From the NCBI GenBank assembly GCA_036924285.1, contig JAYKYS010000010.1, positions 372,001-436,000 of the forward strand: a DNA stretch of 64,000 bases, read 5' to 3'. This DNA comes from Asterella californica (lineage: Eukaryota; Streptophyta; Marchantiopsida; Marchantiales; Aytoniaceae). Below the pieces are notes generated by a model that saw only the letters and a list, made by a program, of their open reading frames with translations, did not search any database and had not been told where the DNA came from. This document shows, one piece after another, positions 32,377-43,885 of this stretch. The position numbers were made by a program, and so were the translations under genes. Position 1 is the stretch's first letter. Every line of letters begins with the position of its first letter.

Positions 32377-33046
32377 TAACCCATTCCCATTCGCCTTCCC
32401 CATGGGTGTCCTAGATCGGCCTGGCTTGGCCTCAGCCTTTTCTTCGGTGGTTTCCTTGTCCTGGTTCACAGTTGTGTTCGGGACTCCTACCATGTTACGT
32501 TCTTTTTATTTAATAAAGTTCTACGGGTGTACCGCCACCACTTCTTTAAAATAAAAAGAAATATAAAAATAAAAGAAAAAGCTCTGCAAAGTCTGTCGTT
32601 TCTGTCGTTTTAAGGGTTTCATGCTTCTTTATTATCCGTTGATTGGTTATGAAACCTGAGAAAGAATGAGGAGTTATTTTGTCATACAGTGTATTTTGTT
32701 TTATTAGATTATGGCAAGTGCAGCATTTAGTTGTTTTCCAAAGTTGAACATTATCTACTCGTTTACAGTTACTGCACGTGGGAGGGTACTCGCCCCATAC
32801 GAGTAACAAAAGGAGAAATGCCAGAAGACTCTTGGGAAGAAAAGCTATATAACCTGCGATTGCTACAGCATAACCGTCTAGGTTCCACCTTGTTAATTTG
32901 AACTCTTTCACTAAACTCGTCTCATACTTCTTATATTTTATTAGGGTTGTCCACGTCTCCCTCGTGGACAGAACATCCTTTAGATATCCGATTCAAAGTT
33001 TTACGGATATGCAAAGCTCACGTAAACCAGCATAGATCAAACATAA

Positions 33047-33144
33047 ACACGCGACACAATGAATAGCCAACGGATGGAAAGACCCCATCAAGTGTTATAA
33101 GAGAAAAAGAGACTCGAAGAGCCAAACAACCAACACTCCGAAGA
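33047..33144 (+). repeat. Dispersed repeat R1, copy 3
   Basis: Same block series as 7646-7740, with a R2 copy following 180 bp later. Confidence 0.65.
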
Positions 33145-33324
33145 GAAGAAGAACATCGAAGCTAAACCCCGCTATCAATAACCAACATAGATTACCAATA
33201 TAGATTTCTAACGCTCATTGCTGTAAATAGGGCCACTGAAACCTCTACTCGTAACGAAAACTAGATGATTAAAATAAGTCCCAAATATCAAACTATGCAA
33301 AGGAGTGCATAATATATATAAATA

Positions 33325-33552
33325 TTAGATTCAAGAGTTTCCAACAGTATGCAGAATATGTAAATATTTACGTTATCATTTCTATCGATGGTACATAAAA
33401 CTTACTAAAAATATCTACAAATATGTCTACAAAACTTACGAGGATCCTTTACAGTATATAATAATTTAGATACTAAAATTTACGGCATAAACTTGTAAAA
33501 GGTCTTACGGAAATCACCGAGTCCTTTATAATTACGGTCAAGGATTGAGTTG
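33325..33552 (+). repeat. Dispersed repeat R2, plus-strand copy
   Basis: Shares AGATTCAAGAGTTTCC-type start, TTTACG, CTTACGGAA and GTCAAGGATTGAG with 50470-50622 in the same order. Possibly part of an LTR or other retroelement end. Confidence 0.55.
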
Positions 33553-34283
33553 CCCCAAACTTATTGTGCGCTGACCGTTGATTGGATACCGTACCACGTA
33601 CTTCAAGATAGTGCTTGGCATTGACAAGGCATGGTGGCATATTCGGTGGAGCTGATATGTATGTGGTGGAGACGTATGTCATACGATAGAGAGCATGTGC
33701 CCATCAAGTCCAGTCGGACACGGCGGGTCCGGTCATCTTTAGTACCTAAAGCACACACAAGAGTCCTACTCCCCCACTTCGTAAAGTTCTACCCGTTATG
33801 ATTCAGAGGTTACTTCAGAGATTTACTAGGGGTTTCAAAGTTGAGAGGAATTATTCTCTAAAGGTAGTAAAATCTTTACCGCAATTTAAATGTCTTCGAA
33901 TGATAGTAAGCACGAGAAGGATCAAAGCACTCACATTCAGAAATATAGCATTCAACCGGTGAAGTAGTGGAGCAAGTGATTTTGTTTCAAGCATTATTTT
34001 TTCGTTTGAAGATCAGTCATATATGCATGAAAATGAACAACCTATGTGAGGAGATCAAGTCTGTTGTAGACTCGCTCGATATATTTCCGTGTGTGAAAAG
34101 TCTCGATATATTTTCTATCGCAATGGCTCCTAAAAATATTAAAGCGATGAAGAAAGCGCGCATTCGTTTGAATCTTGATGATTATGAAAAAAGACATAAC
34201 ACTGTGTAGTACTTCACGGAGCAAGACGGAAAACCAAAGTCGGTGTTGGAAAATGTTTCAGCAAAGCAACTTCCTTCGAGATC

Positions 34284-34649
34284 ATGGCTGCTCAACTTTC
34301 TGGGAAGAACGACTTTCTTGTTGTCACCGGTGTTGAGTTGAAAAAGCGATTTGAATGATATGCTGACATGTACAAGAAAACTAAAGAAATCCAAGATGGC
34401 ACGGGAGGTGTACTTACTGAGGACGAGATGTTGCCTAGTTTGACATTGGAAGACAAGCTGAATGAGAAATGTCTTCATTTCTATAGGATGAACGCATTAT
34501 CTGGAAGTAGAGTCAACATTGATCCTCCTACTGTAAATTCATTTGGAGTATCATCAATTGAAAAATTATTAGGATATGATTCTCAATGTCAAGCTGAGAA
34601 TACTCTTCCTCAAAATGATCTTGAGAATACGCTTCCTCGGTATGAATGA
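34284..34649 (+). pseudogene. Broken Myb/SANT-like (transposon-associated, LIMYB-type) DNA-binding protein
   Basis: From an ATG at 34284 the frame reads a VTG.ELKKRF helix, a stop codon (TGA at 34356), then YADMYKKTKEIQDGTGGVLT, ED and later CLHFYRM..LSG. This order (TG..LK.RF, YKK.KE...TG.GLTEED, ..C..F.RM..L.G) is that of Myb/SANT-like proteins found with plant transposons and as LIMYB relatives. Upstream (34123-34206) a short open piece is in another frame. Downstream to about 35100 are acidic and helical remnants. The in-frame stop and frame changes mark it as a remnant. Confidence 0.45.
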
Positions 34650-37276
34650 GATGACGATGACGACAGATATGAATATCTCTCACTATAGAAATTAAACTTA
34701 CGAAGAGAACATGAGTTTGATTGCTGAGGGAGAGGACTATCGACGATGAGGAGGAATAAAGAGGACTCAGTAAAACAAATCGCAGAGCTGCTCAAGACAT
34801 ATCTCAAACTGCCGCCCAAGAAACATCTAGTAATCTCAGAGTCTGATCCACCAAGAATGTGAAAGTTGGAGAGTTAAATTTGTAGGAAGATAGTATCAAA
34901 GAGAAGGTGAAGTATATACAATTGTTCTTTGAATATCATATGGTTTTAAAAAGGAGATTAAAGATAAGTCAAAATATGCATGAAAAACATTATGTTACTT
35001 CTATACAGAATATAGAGAAAATGGTCAACAAGTTAGAAATAGTAATAAAGTTTATCTTATGTGTGGCATCTTTACTGTGGACAAGAGACCTTAAAAAGCT
35101 TTAACATATGTGTTTATGATGTATAAATTTTACGGCTGGATTAAATGGCTATTTTGGTTCCAATGAGATTGATTTTTTGTTTCTAAAACTACATGATATA
35201 GCCTTTGTTTTGTGCAAATACAATGTTCGTTACAAAATTTCCATACAACATAATTTTCATTTTACTCTTCAGTCACTATAATATGGTTAAAAATTGAAAA
35301 ATCAAAATAAAAATAAAAATCATCGCTTGCAATACAGATATCATTCTAAGTGGTAGACTGAATTTACAAAATTCAAATATAATTACTTCAACAAATGAAA
35401 ATCGTGCCTTCTTTTCTAATTTTATTACGTCGCTCATTTTTTCTCCTCTTTGTGCTTGGACAACTTTTTCTTCATCACCTTGACTTTTTAATTCCAGTTT
35501 GTTCTTTGTAATGAGTATCATTGCTTTTTCAAATTAATTATTTTGGAATTCAGAACAAATCATATGTTATTTTTGCTTAGTCTGGTATCACTTGAATAAT
35601 ACTTGAATAGAGATACTCCTATAACTCTTTCAAAAATTGTAAGCATTTTCCTTTTGCTTGGTGCTAAGTGGAAAAATTTCTCTTGCTTTGGTGCCAAGTT
35701 AATAATAAAAACACCTGTCGAGATAATGATAACATTTTGTTCCAGGTAGAATCTGTCTACTCTCTGTCAATATAATCCTCAGGTTCTACTTCCCCTTTCA
35801 CTTTTAGGGTGACATCTTCGATCATCGTCTACTAATCTCCATCCTAACTTTTAGTTTCACTCTCTAGTTCTCAAAGTCTCTCGGGTGCGATAGTCTTCTC
35901 AATACAGTATCTTAATTAGGTCTTTTATCCTTACGAGAAGTTATCCTCTAATCCATGCTAAAGTAATTTCTTAACCAAATAAAGGGATTCTCTAACTATT
36001 CTCCTTCCACCCTATACTAGTCGTAAAGAAGTATACATGTCTTACACCCTACACAACAAGCTCGCTACACGATACGCACATACTGCTAATGTTGTTTGTA
36101 TTTCAGTGTTCCATGAAGTGTTTAAAAGATCATGGCCTTGGACTAATGTTGTTAGATGCAAGCAGTCCAATTGACTGAGGATATATACACACGAATTCTC
36201 TTTGCATAAAGCTCCACACGTGAAAGCACGAGATAATAAGAAGAGGTACATAGCTCTTTTTATTCCGAAGAGATTTCTTTGGATTTAAGGGACCGAAGGG
36301 TCGAACACATAAAATGATTCCCGCGCACATAAGTTTTACTCAATGAGAGGAAACTAACAAAATATAGGCCCCTGTGATGGTAGAAAGTTTTCTTAGAAGA
36401 TGCAGTTGGGGGGGTCGAGATCCAACCCTAGAACCCAAATTAATATGCAAAGCATAGTGAAATCTCTCGCGAGTTCGAGAAATTTACAGGAGCTACAAGC
36501 ATTCACTTTATTCTTTCCCAGTAGATAGTAGAGACTATCCTTACAGTGGCTCGCTTATCTGAAGCTCCCGAAAATGACGAGTTCCCATCAAAGAGCTTCT
36601 CAACTGCAATACTCTCATCTTAGCCTGCAAACGAATTTGCAGTTTGATATCTAGTAAGTAATCCAACTTTACAGACATGTAGTATATTCAACTTTACTGG
36701 TGTTGCATGTTCACGACCATGCCCGCATTATATATACTCTACTCATGAAACAAAGTTGTTGAAGCATCAAAACAAGTAACTTAGTTCGTTTTCCCGTTGC
36801 CTGACCTTTACATTCACGACGGACGGAAGAAATTCTGCTCTTAGGTCTCTGCTTCTATCGGTAGGCCAGTCTGGTAACCTAGACATGCCCAGTCATTCCC
36901 ACCATCATCTTGCTACATGCTCGACTGAACTAGTTAATTATCACTCAAAAAGAACCAGCTCCAGTCAAAGTCGCTTACCTGTAAAACTTTAGTTCATCGA
37001 CTTCGTGTTTGGAACTGTGCAAAGTACTCCGGTTTAATCTGGTATAAGTGATTGTCTCTCTTCTCCTCCCGTGCCCTATAAACATAGACAGAAAAGTCAG
37101 TAGTAGTCTAAGTTCTTCTATGCCCGAGAACCGTCTTTCATATCAAGAATTCATTGAAAACATCTGAACCTACAGTACCACGAGGTAGTACGTTAGTGAA
37201 CTCAAAAAAATCGAGTACTGCCAGGCATTACATCAATACTTATAGCCTTCATGGAAGCATTGTGAAGGGTATAAAC
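34650..37276. other. Interval without a recognised gene
   Basis: Includes probable remnants of the SANT-like gene to about 35100. Beyond that, AT-rich sequence with only short frames and no motif I can support. Confidence 0.35.
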
Positions 37277-40200
37277 CTACTCTTGTGCCTTCCATCCAGC
37301 CTCGACCATCTGCCCTTTCATCAGTTCTACATTGTCTTCAAATACTCTCCTTCCAATCTGAAAGAGTTGGCAAAAGATCAAGTTTGCAAATATATTAGAT
37401 AGCTGGAAAGTTATTCGGATCAATGAACAGATCTTTTGAGAAGACAAAGAGAAAGAGCCAGTGATCGCCAACTCCACACATGACCCAGGTCTACTTAAGT
37501 CAGTTAATTAAGTTGAGTAATCTATACCTTTATCCTAATGTTGGGAAGCAAAGTGCTCGATTACTCCTCAAACCTTTAGATACAATGATTTATGTGGTTC
37601 TAAAATTTTTTGGTCCATTTGCATATATAACTTCATTGTGATGGAATTTTCAGGCTTAGACAACACCACCGATTTTGGATCAGTGGTGTCTATCGTGGTA
37701 CAACCATTCACTCAAATAAAAAGAGACTACGGGACAAGATTCTACAAAAGTATCGATATCGTACAAATTCTTCTCGTTCTCGCATGTTCTTGCGTGCTAG
37801 ACACTGTCTATGGATATAGTCCATGTGCTCTGCGTAATCCTTCTTTCTTTGTTCTTCTTTCTTATCGCTTTGATCGCACCATGACTCCTGTAGTTTGTTG
37901 TAAATCGAGATGTTCCGCGCCGGTTCCATGTCTTGTTGAAGATATCTATCTCTTGTTAACGGTCCATACTGCAAAAGTACATACGTTCATTTTTGTATAA
38001 GCAACTTCTGGACCTCCGGAGCAATTGATCAATAAGCAATTTACGATCATTGCTTTAAACATACTATCACCAGGAAACTACATTTCTTGCTCGTCTGGTA
38101 TTTATGTATTCGACCTCCGTGATGATGTTAGATTGATCACATTCATGCTTTCAATTTCCTCTCTTGATGCCATGGCGAAAAATCTAGATTCTCGAGGTTG
38201 GAACTTCTTGAATTCAACCCAACTTTTTTATACTTCATCTACGAGTCCCTCCTCGTATCAAATTTCATTTTGTTTCTGTTCTCCCGTCTTACTGAGACCA
38301 AGCAGCTTGCTAGAGGGTTCCCATTGACATAAACGAACCTGGCTTCAAACTACCGTACTGGTAACTCAAATCGCGCAGACCCTTGCGCGGAGTGTTAGTT
38401 TATTTACTATCATATGTAAGATGTTTTTGTCCAAGTTGAGAACATATTTAAAAATTTTACATGTTGAAAAAATATAATATAGTATAATATGAGATATATT
38501 TTTAATATAATTACTGAAGAATTAACATCTATATATCTTTCATATAGATGTTATATTTTCTGACACTTCTAAAGATTTCTTCACTCACCCAGAGACAGAT
38601 GTAAAAAGTAACGCGCAGTTAAGTATGCACGAACCTTAGCTGCGCGATTTGAGTTACCAGTACGGTAGTTACGTTAATCCACAAGCTTTGGGTATAAGTA
38701 GGCATCTAAGGATTATGCTTCTCTCTTCTATTCGGGGTTTGATTCAATTGTTTGCATGGAATTCTTAAGAGACAGCAAGATACAATAAGTCTAGAGTACT
38801 TGCCCTATCATTAATCTGCATTCGATGGAGTCTCTCTGAAACGTCCTGTGCCACTCTCTCTTTGTGTTGTTCAGTCCAATCTTTAGCTGCTTCCAGCTCG
38901 TTTTCTTTTCTCCGTAGTCTGCAATGATTGGGAAATAGCTTACTTCATTCGAGAGCTTTGTCATCGGTGCAGCGATGGCTTCTATCGAAGAAACAAGAAG
39001 GCAGAACAAAAACCAGAACTTGCTCATGCTCGCTTTTCCTATCACATGGTATTCGAGTTCAGATAACAAGGTTTGTAGTGTGCTCAAGTTACATCAAAGA
39101 CATAGAATACAGGCATCTTGTGTCATCCTGATGAGCTCGCATCTTACTTATTAGCACAAAAGCGCACCGGCTATCTTTTCATAAGGACAATGGAGTAAAG
39201 ATTATATTGTCTATAAGGTGGATCTGCTCAAGCTCAGAATGCATTATAATCCCAAATAGAAGTATCAGCGGGGACAAAGTCATGTCACGTAGTAGTGTTT
39301 GTGTAAGTTTATAACTACGCAGTTTTGGAGGTGAAATACCTGACTTGTTCTTCATAGTACTTCATATTCCGGAGTTTCATGTCTTGATATTCAGCTGCAC
39401 AGTGGAATTCATGTTTCAAAACTCGGTTCTCTTACGGATGTAACCAGCCTATATGTTTGACGACCGCTTCATTTCACCCAAACCAAACAACCAGTTCCTT
39501 ATATTTGTTATTATCTGCGTGCGACTCGATACTGTACCTTCCGCCCACATGACATGTAGACTAATATCAGCATTGAAACCGAATAGAAGAACCATTGTAA
39601 TACTTTGTATAACTGGAAATCACGAGCATAAAGCTGCTGGTGATTACAAAGCGTAGCGGATGACTCTTGAGCTTGGGCTCATCGGTCTCCCAGTTTCATG
39701 GCAGGCAGTCATGTGTGTTATGTCTTAGATAACTTGGTAAGTAAAGTTACAAGGATAGTAAAAGAAGTTGACAGAGAGGAAAGCCTTCACATGAGAATGC
39801 CTTCTTAGGCTACTTGATGTCCAGGAACAGGGTAATTGATGCCCAAGTATCAGCGTCTACAAAACGATACCTTATATTCCCAAAGAAGTTACCTCCAAGA
39901 ATAGAAGGATATAAATTGACGTCAACATAGTGTTGGCGGCAAATACCTATCCACATCTACACTAGGTACATGACAACTACATGACCCTTAAATCAACTTC
40001 GTTCGCTCGTCAGTGAGCTCACAATATGCTTTCTTCTCTGCCTCCTCTTGGTCTTTCTTCCACTGGCTATATTCCATCTGCTTGTTAAGCCCAGGCACAT
40101 CCAACTGATAAACACGACGAATAACACATGAGCAAGTTGCCTGTCGATTGCACTGTTCTGGGATCGATAGACTCAAACAATTGTAAGAGATGACTTCATT

Positions 40201-40358
40201 CAGTGCAATGTATATCAAGGTTAAGGATGAGAATGAACCGAGCAGTAGGAATAAGTGTCAAAAATGCGTTTTTTCCGCTCCTCGTCATCAACTGGTCGGA
40301 CTCTTGAAAACCGTTTTTCACCGATGACCGCCTCAAATTGGTTATCAGGGCACGCCAT
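37277..40358 (-). CDS. RIBC: Probable RIB43A-like flagellar microtubule protein, 6 exons
   Basis: Exons 40358-40239, 40104-40023, 39394-39340, 38918-38804, 37887-37765 and 37357-37277 join in phase to 576 nt (191 residues, stop TAG). The first two exons read DDEERKKRIFDTYSYCS then LDVPGLNKQMEYSQWKKDQE. This matches the RIB43A pattern in which an 'EERK.RIF' helix is followed by a G-[VI]-D-V-x-x-LN-x-Q segment and an EAE...AY helix. The rest is coiled-coil-like with many K/R/E/Q residues. RIB43A proteins sit inside axonemal doublet microtubules, so in a plant this implies sperm flagella. The usual length is about 380 residues, so exons may be missed or the gene shortened. The first donor (TCG|GTTCAT) is weak, the fourth is GC (AGG|GCAAGT). 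A MITE lies in intron 4. Start and last exon are tentative. Confidence 0.55.
38348..38670. mobile_element. MITE with 31-bp terminal inverted repeats, in an intron
   Basis: AACTACCGTACTGGTAACTC... (38348-38378) is perfectly complementary to 38640-38670. The 323-bp interior is AT-rich with a small hairpin near 38527-38552 and no coding frame. No clear target duplication was found, so the superfamily is not assigned. It lies inside intron 4 of the RIB43A-like gene. Confidence 0.75.
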
Positions 40359-41608
40359 TGCAAGTGCAGTCCTTCTACGTGGGTGTTAGACGTCTTTCCT
40401 CGAGGATCGATGAATCTGATGCTCAACCTTATCATATATTGACATGCAAGGCACAATCATGACTTCATTCAAGAACCAAATTCATGCTTCCTTCTTCATA
40501 TACAAATTCACTCATTCACAATGGCAAGTCACAGTGCTTTCACGAACAATGACAATATTCACAGACTGCACTCGTTCAAGAGCTTTAAAATGCTTGAACA
40601 AAAACATCTATGGACAAAACCCCTTCCAGCATACTAATCAAGAAGTAGGTATATGCTACAAGCAGCATAGGGTACAAGTAACATAACGAGAACTGATGAG
40701 CAGAGCTGGTGACAGCTACTGAAGGTGGTTGAGCAAATCCCTACTTGCCTCTAGAAGCATCTGCCTGTCTAACTATCCTCGCTTCCTGACGAACGACGGC
40801 GTGGTTTGATCACTCACATGAAGCCGCTACAGATCAGAACACACAACACAAACAAAAACAGAGGAATGAGATGAAGTGTGTTCTCCCATTGCTGCTAGCA
40901 AGTGAAGGCAAGATCGATTCATTCAAGACAAGCGAGGCACTCATCAATAGCAATGTATAGCATCGCTCTGCTTTCTTCTCCTGGCTCTTGTCTAACTGGA
41001 CGTCATGCACGCGTCTGGCACTGAGCCATCATCCTTGGACGACAACAACTACTGTCCTTCATCTTCAAATCACGTTCCATCTGGGATGAGAACAATTCAC
41101 TCGACGAACGGACTTGCACAATCACTTCCTAGGAAATGTGACAAGTGACGGGACGTGATATGGGATCATGCTTTCACACCTCTTTTGACTGACTATAACA
41201 AAAAGGCGCCCTACTGGTAGCTATTGAGTGGTAGCCATGTAGTTCGCCAAAATCTCTCTCACTCTCTAGTTAATCCCTTTGACGGAAAGACTAAGATCCG
41301 TTTGGATGGAAATGCATCTGCATGCACCTCAAATTTTTTGTTGACAAAAGTTGCGCACCTATGAACGAGGTTAATTTTGTGTTGTTGATAGGCTCTACAA
41401 TACAAGGGAAATCTGAGAACATACCAGAGAGCATGAAGGGGAGGAGGGAGAACCTAGCCGGGAGGGAGAACCTAGCCGGGTGCACGGAAAGAGTTTAGTG
41501 TGCCTGAAGACAAGACGAAGAGACGAACTGAAGGAAGTAAGGAAGCAAGCCAACTGAACAGAGCAAAATAGTTGCTCTTCACCGGTCGACTGCAGGAAAG
41601 TATCGAGA
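40359..41608. other. Upstream region of the RIB43A-like gene
   Basis: No exon could be supported. It presumably contains promoter and leader of the minus-strand gene. A short direct repeat, GGGAGGGAGAACCTAGCC, occurs twice at about 41441-41475. Confidence 0.35.
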
Positions 41609-41850
41609 CCGACTGTTTGTCTGTGTCCAGCTTGACTGCCTAGCAGCAGTGAGAATTCTTCCCTCTAAGGCTGCACTCACATCGTTCAAGTTTTACGAAC
41701 TTTTTAGGTTTGCAAACATTTACGGGATTGTCCGACTGTCTGTCTGTGTCCAGCTTGACTGCCTAGCAGCAGTGAAAATTCTTCCCTCTAAGGCTGCACT
41801 CACATCGATCAAGTTTTACGAACTTTTTAGGTTTGCGAACATTTACGATA
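41609..41850. repeat. 123-bp tandem duplication
   Basis: 41609-41731 and 41732-41850 are near-identical head-to-tail copies (shared CTGTGTCCAGCTTGACTGCC and AGTTTTACGAACTTTTTAGG). It covers the 3' end and donor site of a possible minus-strand exon (41960-41804). Confidence 0.85.
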
Positions 41851-42958
41851 AGTTCCATAACCAAATGCCTCCGCTGAACTGCTGCGAGTAGTCCGTAGAA
41901 CTTCTTTTCTCCGTACTGAAAACCGGGAACAGAGTCATCAGTTCCGGTGTCTAGGTAGTCCTGATTTAAAGAACATGTAACAGCAAACATCAACGCTATA
42001 ACTGAAACGTATTGGAGGGTTGTATTTTGGACAAAAATGGAAATTCGAACTGAACCATCGAGCGGGGGGTGTCAATACACACATTCAAGATCTTTGTATG
42101 GCCTCTCCTTCCGAACGCTAACTGTATATTCCGAACGCTATACTGTATACTATATAAATTGCAATTGTAAAACGAAGTCCGACTCTGGCCCCGTGGGAGT
42201 TTTTATAATGAGAATGAGTGAACGCAGTTCTACATGAGTCACAGTTATTATTAACAGTCGACATGAGTAAATATAATTAAGTTGGAGGGAACCAGAAACC
42301 TTGTCAACTGAAGAAAAATCACCTGAATATGTTCATGGAACTGCCAAAACGTATGGTCTTTGAGTCTGGCAGCCTTCGAGAAATTCACTTCCATGTATTT
42401 AGTAATAGAGCTGTCCGGCTTATGTCTTTGTCCACCGAAGTAGATTTCTAATCTCATGCCCTGGAATATTTTAGGGTTACATACTTCTCTCGTGTATCGT
42501 CCAGGTTCAGAATGCCATGTTTCAACAGGCGCAAATGTATCGTTATCAGATTCTGTTTCTCTTTTCAAATGAAAATGACCGTCTGAAAACTGACACTTGA
42601 AATTTCTTAAACCACTATCCTCTCCCAGTTGAGCTCCCTGCATCAGTCGGTGTATAATGTATGGAACCCTCCCCTTTTCAGTTTGGGTTCTGATCTGGAG
42701 GTATTTCTTTTCGGTCTGCTTGGTCGCGGTGGTCACTAAAGGCATTAGGAGCAACAGTTCATTGACGGGGTATGCAGTGAAAGTCTCAGCTATTCTTGAA
42801 GGATTGACAGTAAATCGATCAACGCAGGACAGAGAGAGCAGAACAGAGATACCATACCTATGTATACTGGCTGGTACGGAGAATATTGAGACCAATAGAC
42901 AACATTTGTCGCTCGTTTCGATAAGCAACTTTCGGTAGTCAAAAACTACACCCTCCAA
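41804..42958 (-). CDS. Possible exons of an unrecognised gene
   Basis: A long open frame runs from 42958 (no ATG at its start; an internal ATG near residue 72) to a donor at 42323 (HEHIQ|GTGATT). It continues in phase 0 from an acceptor at 41960 (DYLDTGTDDSVPGF...) to a donor at 41804. Combined text such as KIFQGMRLEIYFGGQR and FYGLLAAVQRRHLVMELI looks protein-like, but I do not recognise a family. No start, end or further exon was established. It could be a gene fragment upstream of, and separate from, the RIB43A-like gene. Confidence 0.3.
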
Positions 42959-43024
42959 GGACTAAACAGGGAACACAGATATACAAAACGAGGAGGATAC
43001 CCGTCGTCATTACCGGCTGGGCAT

Positions 43025-43885
43025 TAGCTAAGACTGATCATCCAGCATCAAACTGGAAAGAATCGGCGCAGTACAAGCATCGTCAACGCACAATTTTGCA
43101 CAATTACGGTTCCGAACACCTACAAGCATCGCAAGATAAGCTCACAGTTCCCACACTGGCTTCTTCTGAGCGTCGGCTAAGGCCTCAGCGTTACCACTTG
43201 AGACATACAAGGAAGACTGACCAACCAGTAGCGATCAAGAACCGCAAGCGATCCTAAACTCTGCGGGATGGATCCAGAGACTACGACCAGATCTACACAC
43301 TGAAGTCGATTCCGGGCTGTGGTAGAGATGAAGAAAACCACCTCCAATTTCGCTCGGGACTAGGAAGGAGCGCCAACTCGGAAACGAATTTTAAAAGAAC
43401 ACCAATTATTCTCCCCACCTTCCTACGAGTTCCGATGGAAAACAGACAGACAGGAGAGCTGGCGACGGGGTAGGCGGAGACAAGTGAGACAAAGCGTTGT
43501 TGTGCCCCGAGCACCTCCCTCCCTAGCTCTCTGTCCTCTGCGATTTCTCTTTACAAATTTTAATCCGAATTGATGTGCTTCGAGATCACAGATGTGATGG
43601 TACGTTGTTGTTTCAACTCCCTACCAGAACAAACTCCCATTTCGCTTGGCTTTGCGCTGCGTGTTGGCTCGCACGCTCCTTGATCGCTCGCTCGCTCGCT
43701 CGCACAAATGAAAGGAAAGGCAGGACCCCGCCACGCCTTCCTCCCTCCCTCGTCCTCCTCATACAGCAGCACCTTTTCCCCTCCTCCTGCCTTGCAGGTT
43801 GCACCTCGGCCCCGGACAATGCACCAGAGAGAGTGCAGCAGGTCGTGATGCAGAGCCGACGAAAAACCGAAAACCGTCGTCCCCG
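43025..43885. repeat. Segmental repeat, copy A (about 0.85 kb)
   Basis: Aligns over its whole length, same orientation, with about 50950-51782. Shared text includes GCACAATTTTGCACAATTAC, CTCCCTCCCTAGCTCTCTGTC and CACCAGAGAGAGT. The right half is GC-rich and pyrimidine-rich with a GCTC tetranucleotide run at about 43685-43705. It looks like a promoter/leader or an element end. TG/CA ends and target duplications were not found, so LTR identity is unproven. Confidence 0.75.
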
